Assembly (NCBI RefSeq): GCF_003931915.1
Contig: NZ_RSAA01000008.1
Location: forward strand, 1 to 64,000
Source of the DNA: Saccharopolyspora rhizosphaerae
GTDB lineage: Bacteria; Actinomycetota; Actinomycetes; Mycobacteriales; Pseudonocardiaceae
DNA: 64,000 nt
Direction: 5' to 3'
In this document: in pieces, positions 13,958 through 23,332 of the stretch
Numbering within the stretch: the stretch's first letter is position 1
How the letters are laid out: each line of letters begins with the position of its first letter
Notes under the pieces: model-generated
Told to the model about the DNA's origin: nothing
Databases searched by the model: none
Seen by the model: only the letters and a program-made list of their open reading frames with translations
Program-made: the position numbers and the translations under genes

Positions 13958-14086
13958 TTGGTCAGGCCCTTCTCTCGTTCAGGTGGATGATGTCGGGGAC
14001 GGTCGTGATGGGTGTCATCGAGGCGGAGCCGCTGAGCCGACGCTCGCGACCTGCACCGCTGCGCGGAACAACCATCGGGAGACCTG

Positions 14087-15247
<1,161 letters not shown>

Positions 15248-15332
15248 TCATCGGTGCGAAGCCGCAAGCTGACATGGGCAATTCTATGCGACGGCGTCCA
15301 CGGCGTTTCGCGGTGATCCGCTCCGCCCGAGC

Positions 15333-16175
15333 TCAGCGGTGCTGGGCACGGGCGGAGGCGTAGAGGCAGACGGCGGCCGCCGTGGCCAGGTTCAGGCTCT
15401 CGGCCTGCCCGTAGAGCGGCACCCGCAGGGTGGTGTCCAACTGCGCCGTGACCTCCTCGGACAGGCCGTGCGCCTCGCTGCCGAACACCCACGCGGTGGG
15501 TTCGGCGAGCTCGCCCGCCCGGTCGGCGGTGTCGAGGTCGCCCGTGGCGTGGCCGTCCGCGCCGACCAGGCGCAACCCGGCCTCCCGGCACGCCGCCAGC
15601 GCCGCGCTGACGTCGCGGTCCCGGGCCACCGGCAGGTGGAACAGGCTGCCCGTGGAGGCGCGCACCGCCTTGCCGTTGTAGGCGTCGACGGTGTCCCCGG
15701 CGAAGAGCACCGCTCCGGCCCCGGCGGCGTCGGCGACGCGCACCACGGTCCCGGCGTTGCCCGGGTCGGCGATGCCGACCAGCACCGCGACCAGCGAGGG
15801 CCGCCCGGCGAGAGCGCTCGCCGTTTCGGTGCGGGGCAGGTCGCACACCGCGACCACGCCCTGCGGTGTGACCGTCTCCGACAGCGACGCCGCGGCCTTG
15901 TCGGTCACCTGGTGCACCGGCACGCCTGCGAGCGAGGCCCGCTCGGCGAGCTCGGCGTGCCGCGGCTGCTCGGTGACGAACAGCTCGCGCACCCGCAGCC
16001 GGTCGTCGGCGTGCGCGGTCAGCGCCTCGCCCACGGCCTGCGCGCCCTCGGCGAGGAACGCGCCGGCCTTCTCCCGGCCTGCGCGGCGGGTGAGCTTACG
16101 AGCGACCGCGACCCGGGACGATCGCTCGGTGAGCGGGGTCCCGGGTCGCGGATCGGAAGTGCGTTCGGCGATCAG
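15333..16175 (-). CDS. SpoU/TrmH-family rRNA 2'-O-methyltransferase, non-AUG start
   Basis: SAM-dependent 2'-O-ribose methyltransferase with a trefoil-knot fold, in the position of mycobacterial tsnR. Motifs [31 protein letters not shown] and [17 protein letters not shown] are motifs 1-3 of the SpoU family. The first GTG (16034) would give only 233 residues. The frame is open upstream through [20 protein letters not shown], the typical N-terminal RNA-binding segment. The only candidate starts there are CTG (16175) or ATC (16172), preceded by GGAGAG inside rplT. I therefore place the start at the rplT stop. The start is inferred; the family is certain. Confidence 0.85.
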   Translation of the reverse strand: MIAERTSDPRPGTPLTERSSRVAVARKLTRRAGREKAGAFLAEGAQAVGEALTAHADDRLRVRELFVTEQPRHAELAERASLAGVPVHQVTDKAAASLSETVTPQGVVAVCDLPRTETASALAGRPSLVAVLVGIADPGNAGTVVRVADAAGAGAVLFAGDTVDAYNGKAVRASTGSLFHLPVARDRDVSAALAACREAGLRLVGADGHATGDLDTADRAGELAEPTAWVFGSEAHGLSEEVTAQLDTTLRVPLYGQAESLNLATAAAVCLYASARAQHR

Positions 16176-16540
16176 GCCGCACTCTCCGGCAGGTTCTTGC
16201 GCGCCACGTCGACCAGCGCCTCGAAGGCCTGCGGGTCGTTGACGGCGAGCTCCGCCAGGATCTTGCGGTCGACCTCGACGTCAGCGGCCTTCAGGCCCTG
16301 CACGAACTTGTTGTAGCTGAGGCCGTGCTGCCGGGTCGCGGCGTTGATGCGGGTGATCCACAGCTTCCGGAACTCACCCTTGCGGGCGCGGCGGTCCCGG
16401 TAGGAGTAGGTCATCGAGTGGAGCATCTGCTCCTTGGCCTTGCGGTACAGCCGGGAGCGCTGACCGCGGTAACCACGGGCCGACTCGAGAACTGTGCGGC
16501 GCTTCTTCTGGGCGTTGACCGCCCGCTTGACGCGTGCCAC
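16172..16540 (-). CDS. rplT: Ribosomal protein L20
   Basis: Early 50S assembly protein that binds 23S rRNA. The 122-residue protein begins [19 protein letters not shown] and has the usual basic N-terminal helix and globular C-terminus ([22 protein letters not shown]). It lies third in infC-rpmI-rplT, the conserved bacterial order. Its last codons contain GGAGAG, which may double as the ribosome-binding site of the methyltransferase gene that starts at or within the stop. Confidence 0.98.
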   Translation of the reverse strand: MARVKRAVNAQKKRRTVLESARGYRGQRSRLYRKAKEQMLHSMTYSYRDRRARKGEFRKLWITRINAATRQHGLSYNKFVQGLKAADVEVDRKILAELAVNDPQAFEALVDVARKNLPESAA

Positions 16541-16655
16541 GGGGTCCGTCCTGTTATCTCATCGGGGGCGGCGGGATGACCGCCCTGTGCGGGTGGCTGG
16601 ATGGCTTGCGATGCCGAACTGCTGCTCCCTCACGGGCGCAGCGGGGCAGTCGGCG

Positions 16656-16850
16656 TCAGCGACCCAGCAGCTTGTTGATGCGCTTGACGTCGGCCTTGGC
16701 GACGGCTTCGGTGCCCTCGAGGCGACGGGTGACACGGCTGGACTTCTTCTCCAGGATGTGCCGGCGACCGGCCTGCTCGCGCCGCAGCTTGCCCTTACCG
16801 GTCACCTTGAAGCGCTTCGAGGTGCCCTTGTGGGTCTTGTTCTTCGGCAT
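16656..16850 (-). CDS. rpmI: Ribosomal protein L35
   Basis: Small 50S protein of 64 residues starting [20 protein letters not shown] and rich in lysine and arginine, normal for L35. The ATG at 16850 is chosen over the upstream GTG because the family always starts MPKxKTH. It is separated from infC by 82 bases and from rplT by 115 bases. Confidence 0.97.
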   Translation of the reverse strand: MPKNKTHKGTSKRFKVTGKGKLRREQAGRRHILEKKSSRVTRRLEGTEAVAKADVKRINKLLGR

Positions 16851-16932
16851 CTTCCGTCCTCTTCCGTACGGGAGCCGGGCGGGGCGACGAACGTCCCGAC
16901 CCGGCCTCACATCACGAGCCCTGGCGGTTGCT

Positions 16933-17472
16933 TTACGCGTTGGCCTTGGGCTTGGTCTTGTTGGTCTTGTGCGGCGCTAGAACCATGATCATGTTCCGAC
17001 CGTCCTGCTTCGGGTTCGCCTCGATGAACCCGAGCTCGGAAACGTCATCGGCCAGTCGCTGCAACAGGCGGAAGCCCAACTCGGGCCGCGACTGCTCGCG
17101 CCCGCGGAACATGATCGTCACCTTGACCTTGTGACCCTGACCGAGGAAGCGGGACACGTGGCCCTTCTTCGTCTCGTAGTCGTGCGGGTCGATCTTCGGC
17201 CGGAGCTTCTGCTCCTTGATGACGGTCTGCTGCTGGTTGCGACGCGATTCGCGAGCCTTCTGCGCGCTCTCGTACTTGAACTTGCCGTAGTCCATGAGCT
17301 TGCAGACCGGCGGGCGCGCCTGCGGGGCGACCTCGACAAGGTCCAGATCCGCTTCCTGGGCCAGGCGCAGGGCGTCCTCGATGCGGACGATCCCGACCTG
17401 CTCACCGTTGGGTCCGACGAGTCGGACTTCCGGAACCCGGATGCGGTCGTTGATGCGCGTGTCGGAGCTGAT
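16933..17472 (-). CDS. infC: Translation initiation factor IF-3 (ATC start)
   Basis: IF-3 binds 30S subunits, keeps them free of 50S, and rejects non-canonical start codons. The family N-terminus ([19 protein letters not shown]) begins right after an ATC codon at 17470-17472, and GAGGAGG lies 4 bases upstream. That is the ideal setting for a rare AUC start, as with AUU in enteric infC, so that IF-3 limits its own synthesis. This gives 179 residues. An in-frame ATG at 17529 would add 19 non-conserved residues and lacks such a site. Confidence 0.95.
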   Translation of the reverse strand: MSSDTRINDRIRVPEVRLVGPNGEQVGIVRIEDALRLAQEADLDLVEVAPQARPPVCKLMDYGKFKYESAQKARESRRNQQQTVIKEQKLRPKIDPHDYETKKGHVSRFLGQGHKVKVTIMFRGREQSRPELGFRLLQRLADDVSELGFIEANPKQDGRNMIMVLAPHKTNKTKPKANA

Positions 17473-17542
17473 GGGGCCTCCTCGGTTCGATGGCTTCGTT
17501 GACTGCACACCACGGCGTGTAGAGCTCACCCCGGAATGCGAA

Positions 17543-17581
17543 GGTCCCGCCGATCTTCGCTCGCGCGAACACCGCGGGACC
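17543..17581 (-). promoter_or_regulatory. Leader hairpin upstream of infC
   Basis: GGTCCCGC (17543-17550) and GCGGGACC (17574-17581) form an 8-bp stem, with a nested TTCGC/GCGAA stem inside. It lies about 70 bases before the infC start, with no U-tract after it. A leader RNA structure such as an L20- or IF-3-responsive element is possible but unproven. Confidence 0.4.
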
Positions 17582-17602
17582 CTGACTCCAAACCGATCGA
17601 AC

Positions 17603-17619
17603 CGGTATCAGCGATACCG
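17603..17619. promoter_or_regulatory. Perfect 7-bp palindrome in the infC / DUF1844 divergent region
   Basis: CGGTATCAGCGATACCG is a perfect inverted repeat with a 3-base centre. With one bulge it extends to CGAA...TTCG, giving about 11 bp in RNA. It could be an operator or another leader hairpin. It lies between infC (leftward) and the DUF1844 gene (rightward). Confidence 0.45.
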
Positions 17620-17756
17620 TTCGCACCACCGACGCCACAGGGGACGCCGACAGGACCGGAACCCGGCGGCCTCGGCGGCTGCTCGGGTGGGAGCGGGGCT
17701 CCACTTTGCCGCCCCCGCCGCAGCGGGGGCTGGTCGTGCGTGTCAGGGTAGCAGTC

Positions 17757-18158
17757 GTGACCGAACCGCAGCCAACCACTCCCCCGCACACCACGACCGG
17801 TGCCAGTGAGCAGGCACACGACGCGGATGTCGACCTCAACGTACGCGACCTCTCGGATGTTCCCAGCGTCGAGGTCATCAGCCGCGCTGCGGTGATGCTG
17901 ATGTCCGCGGCCGCCGAGAAGCTCGGGCTCGCCGAGGAGGAGCCGGACAACGCCCCGGTCCGCGACCTCGACGAGGCCCGCCGCCTGATCACCGCTCTGG
18001 CCGGTCTGATCACGTCGTCGGTGGAGTACCTGGGACCGCACGCCGGTCCGCTGCGCGAGGGTCTGCAGTCCCTCCAGCGCGCCTTCCGCGAGTCCTCCAC
18101 CCACCCGGACCCCCCGGGCCAAGGCCCCGGCGAGAAGTACACGGGCCCGGTCCACTGA
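17757..18158 (+). CDS. DUF1844 domain protein
   Basis: Conserved actinobacterial protein of unknown function, found divergent from infC in many genomes. 133 residues from the GTG at 17757. The N-terminal ~35 residues are Pro/Thr-rich. The DUF1844 core then follows: DVPSVEVISRAAVMLMSAAAEKLGL and LDEARRLITALAGLI, both likely helical. The C-terminus is Pro/Gly-rich and disordered. No membrane segment or catalytic motif is seen. The frame extends upstream to 17706, but the family similarity starts after the GTG. Confidence 0.82.
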   Translation: MTEPQPTTPPHTTTGASEQAHDADVDLNVRDLSDVPSVEVISRAAVMLMSAAAEKLGLAEEEPDNAPVRDLDEARRLITALAGLITSSVEYLGPHAGPLREGLQSLQRAFRESSTHPDPPGQGPGEKYTGPVH

Positions 18159-18793
18159 CCCCACCGCCGCGCGAGCGGGAGCGACGTCCGTCGACTCCCG
18201 CCCCGGCGGGCCTGACGCCTTTCCCACGGGGAGGGACGTCCGCGGTACCCCGCAGAAGCCGTGCTCGGCGAGCAGGCCCAGGCGGCCTTCCCTCCAGCTC
18301 AGGCGGAGCGGAATCTTCCGCCCGCAGGAGGCACCAGCGACTCCCACTCCACTCCCGCAGGGGCTCGTCCCACAGCAGCACCCCGGGGCGCACCAGCAGC
18401 AGCGCGGCCAGCGGTTCCCCGAGGCGCGGGCGGCGCGCAGGGCGGCGAGGGGGAACACGAACCGGCCTCCCGCGCGGGGCGCCAGCTGCCCCCGCGGCGT
18501 CGAGGACCCACCCCTGCGGACCCCTGCAAACGGTCACGTGATCACTGCCGCCGGCGGCCTGAGACCACCCCGGAGCCGCGCGGGCACGCGTCGTCCTCTC
18601 ACCCCTCGCACCCGACACACCGGGCATCCCGACCGTCCGGCGCGTCTTCCCTGGCCGGGGAGATGGCGTTCGAACTTCGCGCGAGGTTCGACCCCGACGT
18701 TCCGGCTTCCGAACTTCCCGCGAAGTTCATGGCCGACGTTCCGGCTTCGAACTCCTCGCGGAATTTGATCTAAGCGGGAGGGCTGCGGGGCGG
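18159..18793. other. Gene-poor spacer with repeat copies
   Basis: 635 bases with no convincing gene. Several long open frames exist on both strands, but all are arginine-, alanine- and proline-rich shadow frames without family features. The right third carries three copies of the palindromic repeat described at 18670-18768. Confidence 0.6.
18670..18768. repeat. Palindromic repeat family A, three tandem copies
   Basis: Copy 1 (18670-18691) is a 22-base near-palindrome whose left half is TCGAACTTCGCG. Copy 2 (18711-18728) is GAACTTCCCGCGAAGTTC. Copy 3 (18749-18768) is degenerate. Copies 2 and 3 are each preceded by GACGTTCCGGCTTC. Other copies lie at 24774, 31149-31463 and 37975, all in spacers. 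Confidence 0.75.
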
Positions 18794-19552
18794 TCAGGAC
18801 TGGCGTTGGCCCAGTTCTCGGGAGATGTGCTCGGCCGTGCGGCGGAGGTCCGGGAGCCAGGACAGGAGGTCCTCGAGGGAGAGGAGGACCTTGGGCACGG
18901 AGAGGGACATCGCGGCGACCGCCTCGCCGCGGTGGTTCTGCACGGGGGCGGCGATGCAGTGGGTGAACTCCTCGTGCTCGCTGCGGTCCACCGCGTACCC
19001 CTGGGCGCGGACGCGGTCGAGCTCGGTGAGGTAGCGGCCGGGCGAGTCGATCGTGTTCGGCGTGAGCTTGGGGTACGAGATCCGGTGGGCCAGGCGCTCG
19101 CGCTTCTGCTGCAACAGGTCTGCCACCAGCACCTTCCCCACCGCTGTGCAGTGCAGCGGAGCGCGGCGCCCGATGCGCGAGTACATCCGCACCGGGTGGA
19201 TGCTGTCGACCTTGTCGATGTAGACGACTTGGTCCTCGTCGAGGGTCGCCAGGTGGACCGTGTGCCCGCTGCGCTCCCCCAGCCCGTTCAGGAACGGGCG
19301 GGCGACCTCGCGCACGTCGAGGTCGTCGAGCGCCTGGTGGGCCAGCGCGAACACCGCGCTGCCGAGGCGGTAGCGGTGCGCGTCCTCGCGGCGGACGAAG
19401 CGGCCGGACTCCAGCGTGCGCAGCAGCCGCATCGCGGTCGTCTTGTGCACGCCCAGGCGGTGCGCGAGCCCGTCGAGCGTCTGCGGGCCTTCGGCCAGCG
19501 CGGTGAGCGCGGCCAGTCCGCGTTCCAGGCTCTGACTCACCAGCGTCTCCAT
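18794..19552 (-). CDS. IclR-family transcription regulator
   Basis: Ligand-binding regulator of a catabolic operon. 252 residues: an N-terminal winged helix (~5-65) with TLDGLAHRLGVHKTTAMRLLRTLE, and a C-terminal IclR effector domain with IGRRAPLHCTAVGKVLVA and CIAAPVQNHRGEAVAAMSLSVP. It is transcribed away from the PLP deaminase gene, with ~100 bases between the starts and two inverted repeats there. That layout fits control of the D-amino-acid cluster. Inference: the ligand is a D-amino acid or a product of one. Confidence 0.9.
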   Translation of the reverse strand: METLVSQSLERGLAALTALAEGPQTLDGLAHRLGVHKTTAMRLLRTLESGRFVRREDAHRYRLGSAVFALAHQALDDLDVREVARPFLNGLGERSGHTVHLATLDEDQVVYIDKVDSIHPVRMYSRIGRRAPLHCTAVGKVLVADLLQQKRERLAHRISYPKLTPNTIDSPGRYLTELDRVRAQGYAVDRSEHEEFTHCIAAPVQNHRGEAVAAMSLSVPKVLLSLEDLLSWLPDLRRTAEHISRELGQRQS

Positions 19553-19614
19553 TCCCTCGTTGACTCGACGGAGCGCGCAATGCTACACACCGGTGTCGTT
19601 CGTTGCGCAACATC

Positions 19615-19633
19615 CATTGCACCATGTGCAATG
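19615..19633. promoter_or_regulatory. Perfect 8-bp inverted repeat, candidate IclR operator
   Basis: CATTGCAC-CAT-GTGCAATG lies between the IclR gene (left) and the deaminase (start 19654), with half-site-like TTGCGCAA 12 bases to its left and GCGCAATG further left. It is close to the deaminase Shine-Dalgarno, so binding would repress. Assignment to the adjacent IclR gene is inference. Confidence 0.6.
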
Positions 19634-19653
19634 CAGTCCACAGGAGGCAGGGC

Positions 19654-20961
19654 GTGCCCGAGGGCATCAACACCGGAACGGTCCGCGCGCTGCGCGACGA
19701 GACCATCGACTGGCGGTTCAAGGGCATGCCCGCGAACGCGTTCGGCACGACGGCGGGCGAGTTCCTCGCGCAGCGGCCGCAGCTGTTCGAAGCCGGGTTC
19801 GTCGGCCCGCTGCTGACCCTCGACACCGCGGCGGTGGAGCACAACCTGCGCACGATGGCGGCTTGGTGCGACGAGCACGGGCTGAAGCTCGCACCGCACG
19901 GCAAGACGACGATGGCGCCGCAGCTGTTCCAGCGGCAGCTGGAGCACGGCGCGTGGGGCATCACCGCCGCGACCACCAGCCAGCTGCGGGTGTACCGGGC
20001 CTTCGGCGTGCAGCGGATCCTGTTCGCCAACGAGCTGGTGGACCCGCAGGGCCTGGCTTGGCTGTCCCGTGAGCTCGACGCGGACCCCGACTTCTCCTTC
20101 TGCTGCTACGCCGATTCGCTGCGCGGTGTGGAGCTGATGGCCGCCGCGCTGACCGAGCACGGCGGGACGCGGCAGGTGGACGTGCTGGTGGAGTTCGGCG
20201 TCGCCGGTGGGAGGACCGGGGCGCGCACGGTGTCGCAGGCGCGCGCGGTCGCCGCAGCGGTGGCCGCCGAGCCGCGGCTCCGGCTGGTCGGCGTGTCGGG
20301 TTACGAGGGCGAGGTCGCGCACGACGTCGAGACCTCGTCGCTGTCGGCGATCGACGGCTACCTCGACGAGTTCCGGGCTCTGGTGGTGGAGTTCGGCGAA
20401 GCCGGCTACTTCGACCAGCTCGACGAGGTCATCGTCAGCGCGGGCGGCAGCGCCTACTTCGACCAGGTCGCCGAGGCGCTGACCCGGCCGTGGCCGGAAG
20501 GCCTGCCCGTGGTGCCGGTGCTGCGCAGCGGCGGGTACCTGCTGCACGACGACGGTTTCTACCGCGTCCGCTCGCCGTTCGGCCGGGAGCACCGGCTGGC
20601 GGGCGCGGAATCGCCGTTCCGGCCGGCGATGCGGATCTGGGCGCAGGTGATGTCGCAGCCCGAAGCGGACCTGGCGCTGCTGACGATGGGGCGCCGCGAC
20701 GTGTCGTTCGACCAGGGATTGCCGGAGCCCCAGGTGGTTCGGGGCTCCGACGGCGAGATCCGGACGCTGGTCGCGGATTCCTGCCACGTGTCGGGGCTGG
20801 CCGACCAGCACGCGTTCCTCACGCTCACCGGAGCGGACGTGCGCGTCGGCGACTGGGTCGGCTTCGGGCTGTCCCACCCGTGCACGGTGCTGGACAAGTG
20901 GACCCTCATCCCGGTGGTCGAGGGCGATGAGGTCGTCGACCTCGTCCGCACCTACTTCTGA
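19654..20961 (+). CDS. D-amino-acid deaminase-like PLP enzyme (alanine racemase / DSD1 fold)
   Basis: PLP protein with an N-terminal alanine-racemase barrel and a D-serine dehydratase-like C-terminal domain. Likely converts a D-amino acid (D-serine, D-threonine or similar) to the keto acid and ammonia. 435 residues from a GTG with CAGGAGG 7 bases upstream. The PLP lysine is in LKLAPHGKTTMAP. The C-terminal LVADSCHVSGLADQHAFL aligns with the metal-binding segment of DSD1-type proteins and keeps one Cys-His pair. Neighbours (RidA, D-aminoacylase, GntP permease) support D-amino-acid catabolism. The exact substrate is not readable. Confidence 0.85.
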   Translation: MPEGINTGTVRALRDETIDWRFKGMPANAFGTTAGEFLAQRPQLFEAGFVGPLLTLDTAAVEHNLRTMAAWCDEHGLKLAPHGKTTMAPQLFQRQLEHGAWGITAATTSQLRVYRAFGVQRILFANELVDPQGLAWLSRELDADPDFSFCCYADSLRGVELMAAALTEHGGTRQVDVLVEFGVAGGRTGARTVSQARAVAAAVAAEPRLRLVGVSGYEGEVAHDVETSSLSAIDGYLDEFRALVVEFGEAGYFDQLDEVIVSAGGSAYFDQVAEALTRPWPEGLPVVPVLRSGGYLLHDDGFYRVRSPFGREHRLAGAESPFRPAMRIWAQVMSQPEADLALLTMGRRDVSFDQGLPEPQVVRGSDGEIRTLVADSCHVSGLADQHAFLTLTGADVRVGDWVGFGLSHPCTVLDKWTLIPVVEGDEVVDLVRTYF

Positions 20962-20964
20962 GGT

Positions 20965-20998
20965 GCGGGTGGGAGTTCCCGCCGGAACTCCCACCCGC
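20965..20998. terminator. Bidirectional terminator between deaminase and RidA genes
   Basis: GCGGGTGGGAGTTCC and GGAACTCCCACCCGC form a perfect 15-bp stem with a 4-base loop. It sits in the 43-base gap between convergent genes. Confidence 0.9.
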
Positions 20999-21004
20999 GC
21001 GCGC

Positions 21005-21391
21005 TCAGTCCAGGACGGCGAGGGCGTCGATCTCGCAGAGGAGACCGGCCGGCAGTCCGACGTAGACGGTCGTGCGGGCCGGGAACGGCTCGCCGACGAC
21101 TCGTGCGTAGACCTCGTTCATCTCGGCGAACTGCGAGGTGTCGGTGAGGTAGACGCGCAGCATCAGCACGTCTTCCAGCGATCCGCCCTCGGATTCGATG
21201 ATCGCGATGACGTTGCGCAGGCACTGCTCGGTCTGCTCGGCGACACCGCCCTCGACGACCTTCCCGGTCGCCGGGTCGACCGCCGTCTGGCCGGAGACCT
21301 GCAGGATGTTGCCCTTGCGCACGCCCTGCGACAGCGGGATGTGCGCAGGCGGCTTCGGAGCGGCGTCGGTGCTGACCACGGTCCTGCTCAT
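21005..21391 (-). CDS. RidA-family enamine/imine deaminase
   Basis: Hydrolyses reactive 2-aminoacrylate-type enamines that PLP dehydratases release. The 128-residue YjgF/RidA protein starts at 21391, preceded by GAGAGGA. Family segments include LSQGVRKGNILQVSGQTAVD, CLRNVIAIIESEGGSLEDV and FPARTTVYVGLPAGLLCEIDALA, with the substrate-binding arginine in PARTTV. It is convergent with the deaminase and divergent from the deacylase, which makes a protective role in the same pathway plausible. Confidence 0.9.
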   Translation of the reverse strand: MSRTVVSTDAAPKPPAHIPLSQGVRKGNILQVSGQTAVDPATGKVVEGGVAEQTEQCLRNVIAIIESEGGSLEDVLMLRVYLTDTSQFAEMNEVYARVVGEPFPARTTVYVGLPAGLLCEIDALAVLD

Positions 21392-21468
21392 GTCGGTGTC
21401 CTCTCGAAGGTTTTTTGCGTTCGTAGAGCGGAAAATCAGCGGAAGCCGACCTCCATTGCGTTCATCGG

Positions 21469-21486
21469 GAATGGTACATACCATTC
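21469..21486. promoter_or_regulatory. Perfect 8-bp inverted repeat between RidA and deacylase genes
   Basis: GAATGGTA-CA-TACCATTC is a perfect 18-base palindrome containing TGGT...ACCA, the arrangement bound by many GntR/FadR-type regulators. It differs from the CATTGCAC repeat at 19615. It lies ~55 bases before the deacylase start and ~80 from the RidA start. No regulator of that family is in the window. Confidence 0.6.
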
Positions 21487-21540
21487 GGCCACCCGGTGCA
21501 GACCAAATGCCCGGCATGTGACCGGAGGAACAGATCCACA

Positions 21541-23133
21541 GTGGACTTAATCTTTCGCGGCGCGCAGGTCGTCGATGGTGACGGCGGGCCGGGTTACCGC
21601 GCCGACGTCGGTGTCTCCGAGGGCCGCATCGCCGAGATCGCCGACGCGGGAACGCTGAGCGGCCGCCGACGCATCGACGCCGACGGGCTCGTGCTGGCGC
21701 CGGGGTTCGTGGACATGCACGCGCACTCGGACCTGCGGCTGCTGACCGAACCGGACCACACCGCCAAGGTCTCGCAAGGCGTGACGCTGGAGGTCATCGG
21801 TCAGGACGGGCTCTCCTACGCCCCCGTCGACGACTCCACCTTGGGCACGCTGCGCACCCAGCTGGCGGGGTGGAACGACGATCCGGCGGGTTTCGACTGG
21901 AACTGGCGCAGCGTCTCCGAGTACCTCGACCGGCTCGACACCGGCATCGCCACCAACGCCGCCTACCTCGTTCCGCAGGGCACGCTGCGGCTGCTGTGCG
22001 CGGGTTACGAGGACCGGCCGGTGACCGAGGCCGAGCTCGACCGGATGCGGGAGGTCCTGGCCGATTCCCTCGCGCAAGGCGCGTTCGGGATGTCGTCCGG
22101 GCTGACCTACACGCCCGGGATGTACGCCGACACGGCGGAGCTGACCGCGCTGTGCGAGGTGGTGGCCGCGCACGGCGGCTTCTACAGCCCGCACCACCGC
22201 AGCTACGGAGCCGGGGCCTTGGCCGCCTACGAGGAGATGATCGAGGTCTGCCGCGCCTCCGGCTGCTCGCTGCACCTGGCGCACGCGACGATGAACTTCG
22301 GCGTGAACGCCGGGCGCGCCGGCGACCTGCTGTCGATGCTCGACGCTGCGCTCGACGACGGGTGCGACATCACCCTCGACAGCTACCCGTACCTCCCCGG
22401 CAGCACCTCGCTGCACGCGCTGCTGCCGAGCTGGGCGATGGCCGGCGGGGTCGCCGCGACCCTGGAGCGGCTGCGAGACCCTGCCCAACGCAGGCGGATT
22501 CGCGAGGTGCTGGAGGTCGAGGGCTCCGACGGCTGCCACGGCGTTCCCGTCGACTGGAGCACCATCGAGGTCAACGGCGTGCGCGAGGCCGACCACGCCC
22601 ACCTCGTGGGCCGCAGCATCGCCGAATCCGCGCGAGCTGCAGGAGCGGAGCCCACCGAGTTCTACTTCGACGTGCTGATCGGTGAGCAGCTCGGTGCCTC
22701 CTGCCTGATGCACGTCGGCCACGAGGACAACGTGCGGGCCATCATGCGCCACCGCACCCACACGGCGGGCAGCGACGGACTGCTGGTCGGCGCGCGCCCG
22801 CACCCCCGCGCGTGGGGCACCTTCCCGCGCTACCTGGGGCACTACGTCCGGGAACTCGGCGTGCTGGGGCTCGAGGAGTGCGTGCGGAACATGACCTCCC
22901 GCCCCGCCGACAGGCTCGGGCTCACCGACCGCGGACGCGTCCGGGAAGGCCACGTGGCCGACCTGGTCCTGTTCGAGCCCGAGACCGTCCGCGACACCGC
23001 CACCTTCGACGAGCCCCGGCAGCAAGCCGTGGGCATCCCCCACGTCTCGGTGAACGGGGTGTCTGTCATCGAGGACGGGCGCCGCACAGACGCGCTGCCC
23101 GGCCGCGCCCTGCGCAGGAGCCGAAACCAGTAG
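21541..23133 (+). CDS. N-acyl-D-amino-acid deacylase (D-aminoacylase)
   Basis: Zinc amidohydrolase that frees D-amino acids from N-acyl-D-amino acids. 530 residues from a GTG with GGAGGA 11 bases upstream. Motifs: LAPGFVDMHAHSDLRL, the metal-binding HxH (~residue 58-62); GLTYTPGMYADTAEL, typical of D-aminoacylases; and a late SDGLLVGARPHPRAWGTFPR carrying the catalytic aspartate and family arginine. The C-terminus is the usual small beta-sandwich. It runs with the GntP permease gene (200 bases on), so import and hydrolysis could be linked. Confidence 0.92.
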   Translation: MDLIFRGAQVVDGDGGPGYRADVGVSEGRIAEIADAGTLSGRRRIDADGLVLAPGFVDMHAHSDLRLLTEPDHTAKVSQGVTLEVIGQDGLSYAPVDDSTLGTLRTQLAGWNDDPAGFDWNWRSVSEYLDRLDTGIATNAAYLVPQGTLRLLCAGYEDRPVTEAELDRMREVLADSLAQGAFGMSSGLTYTPGMYADTAELTALCEVVAAHGGFYSPHHRSYGAGALAAYEEMIEVCRASGCSLHLAHATMNFGVNAGRAGDLLSMLDAALDDGCDITLDSYPYLPGSTSLHALLPSWAMAGGVAATLERLRDPAQRRRIREVLEVEGSDGCHGVPVDWSTIEVNGVREADHAHLVGRSIAESARAAGAEPTEFYFDVLIGEQLGASCLMHVGHEDNVRAIMRHRTHTAGSDGLLVGARPHPRAWGTFPRYLGHYVRELGVLGLEECVRNMTSRPADRLGLTDRGRVREGHVADLVLFEPETVRDTATFDEPRQQAVGIPHVSVNGVSVIEDGRRTDALPGRALRRSRNQ

Positions 23134-23142
23134 CGGAACCCC

Positions 23143-23159
23143 GGCGGAGCCGCTGTTCC
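23143..23159 (+). repeat. Short repeat family B, copy 1
   Basis: GGCGGAGCCGCTGTTCC, followed by AGGTGCGGG. Copies occur at 63886-63902 (same strand, exact) and inverted at 31487-31503 (one mismatch). All are just after or between genes. Confidence 0.55.
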
Positions 23160-23332
23160 AGGTGCGGGCCTCGCCCGGCACCGCGGCACGCCCCTGAGCG
23201 GCGTCGCACCGAGCACGCCGCGACGCCGCGCGGTCGCGCCTCAGGACCGGCGCGCAGAGCAACTGCGCTCCCCGGTTCCTGCTACCCGCACCGCCACGCA
23301 AACCCATCCTGCAAGAGTTCAAAGGAGATCTC

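Noticed and set aside
11462-13990. 842-residue frame opposite pheT
   Set aside because: Shadow frame; pheT on the minus strand is supported by all its domains.
13964-14018. 18-codon minus-strand frame (MTPITTVPDIIHLNERRA) before pheT
   Set aside because: No Phe codons and no regulatory stem after it; probably chance.
18010-18627. 205-residue minus-strand frame downstream of the DUF1844 gene
   Set aside because: Overlaps the DUF1844 gene antisense, Arg/Gly/Pro-rich, with no family features.
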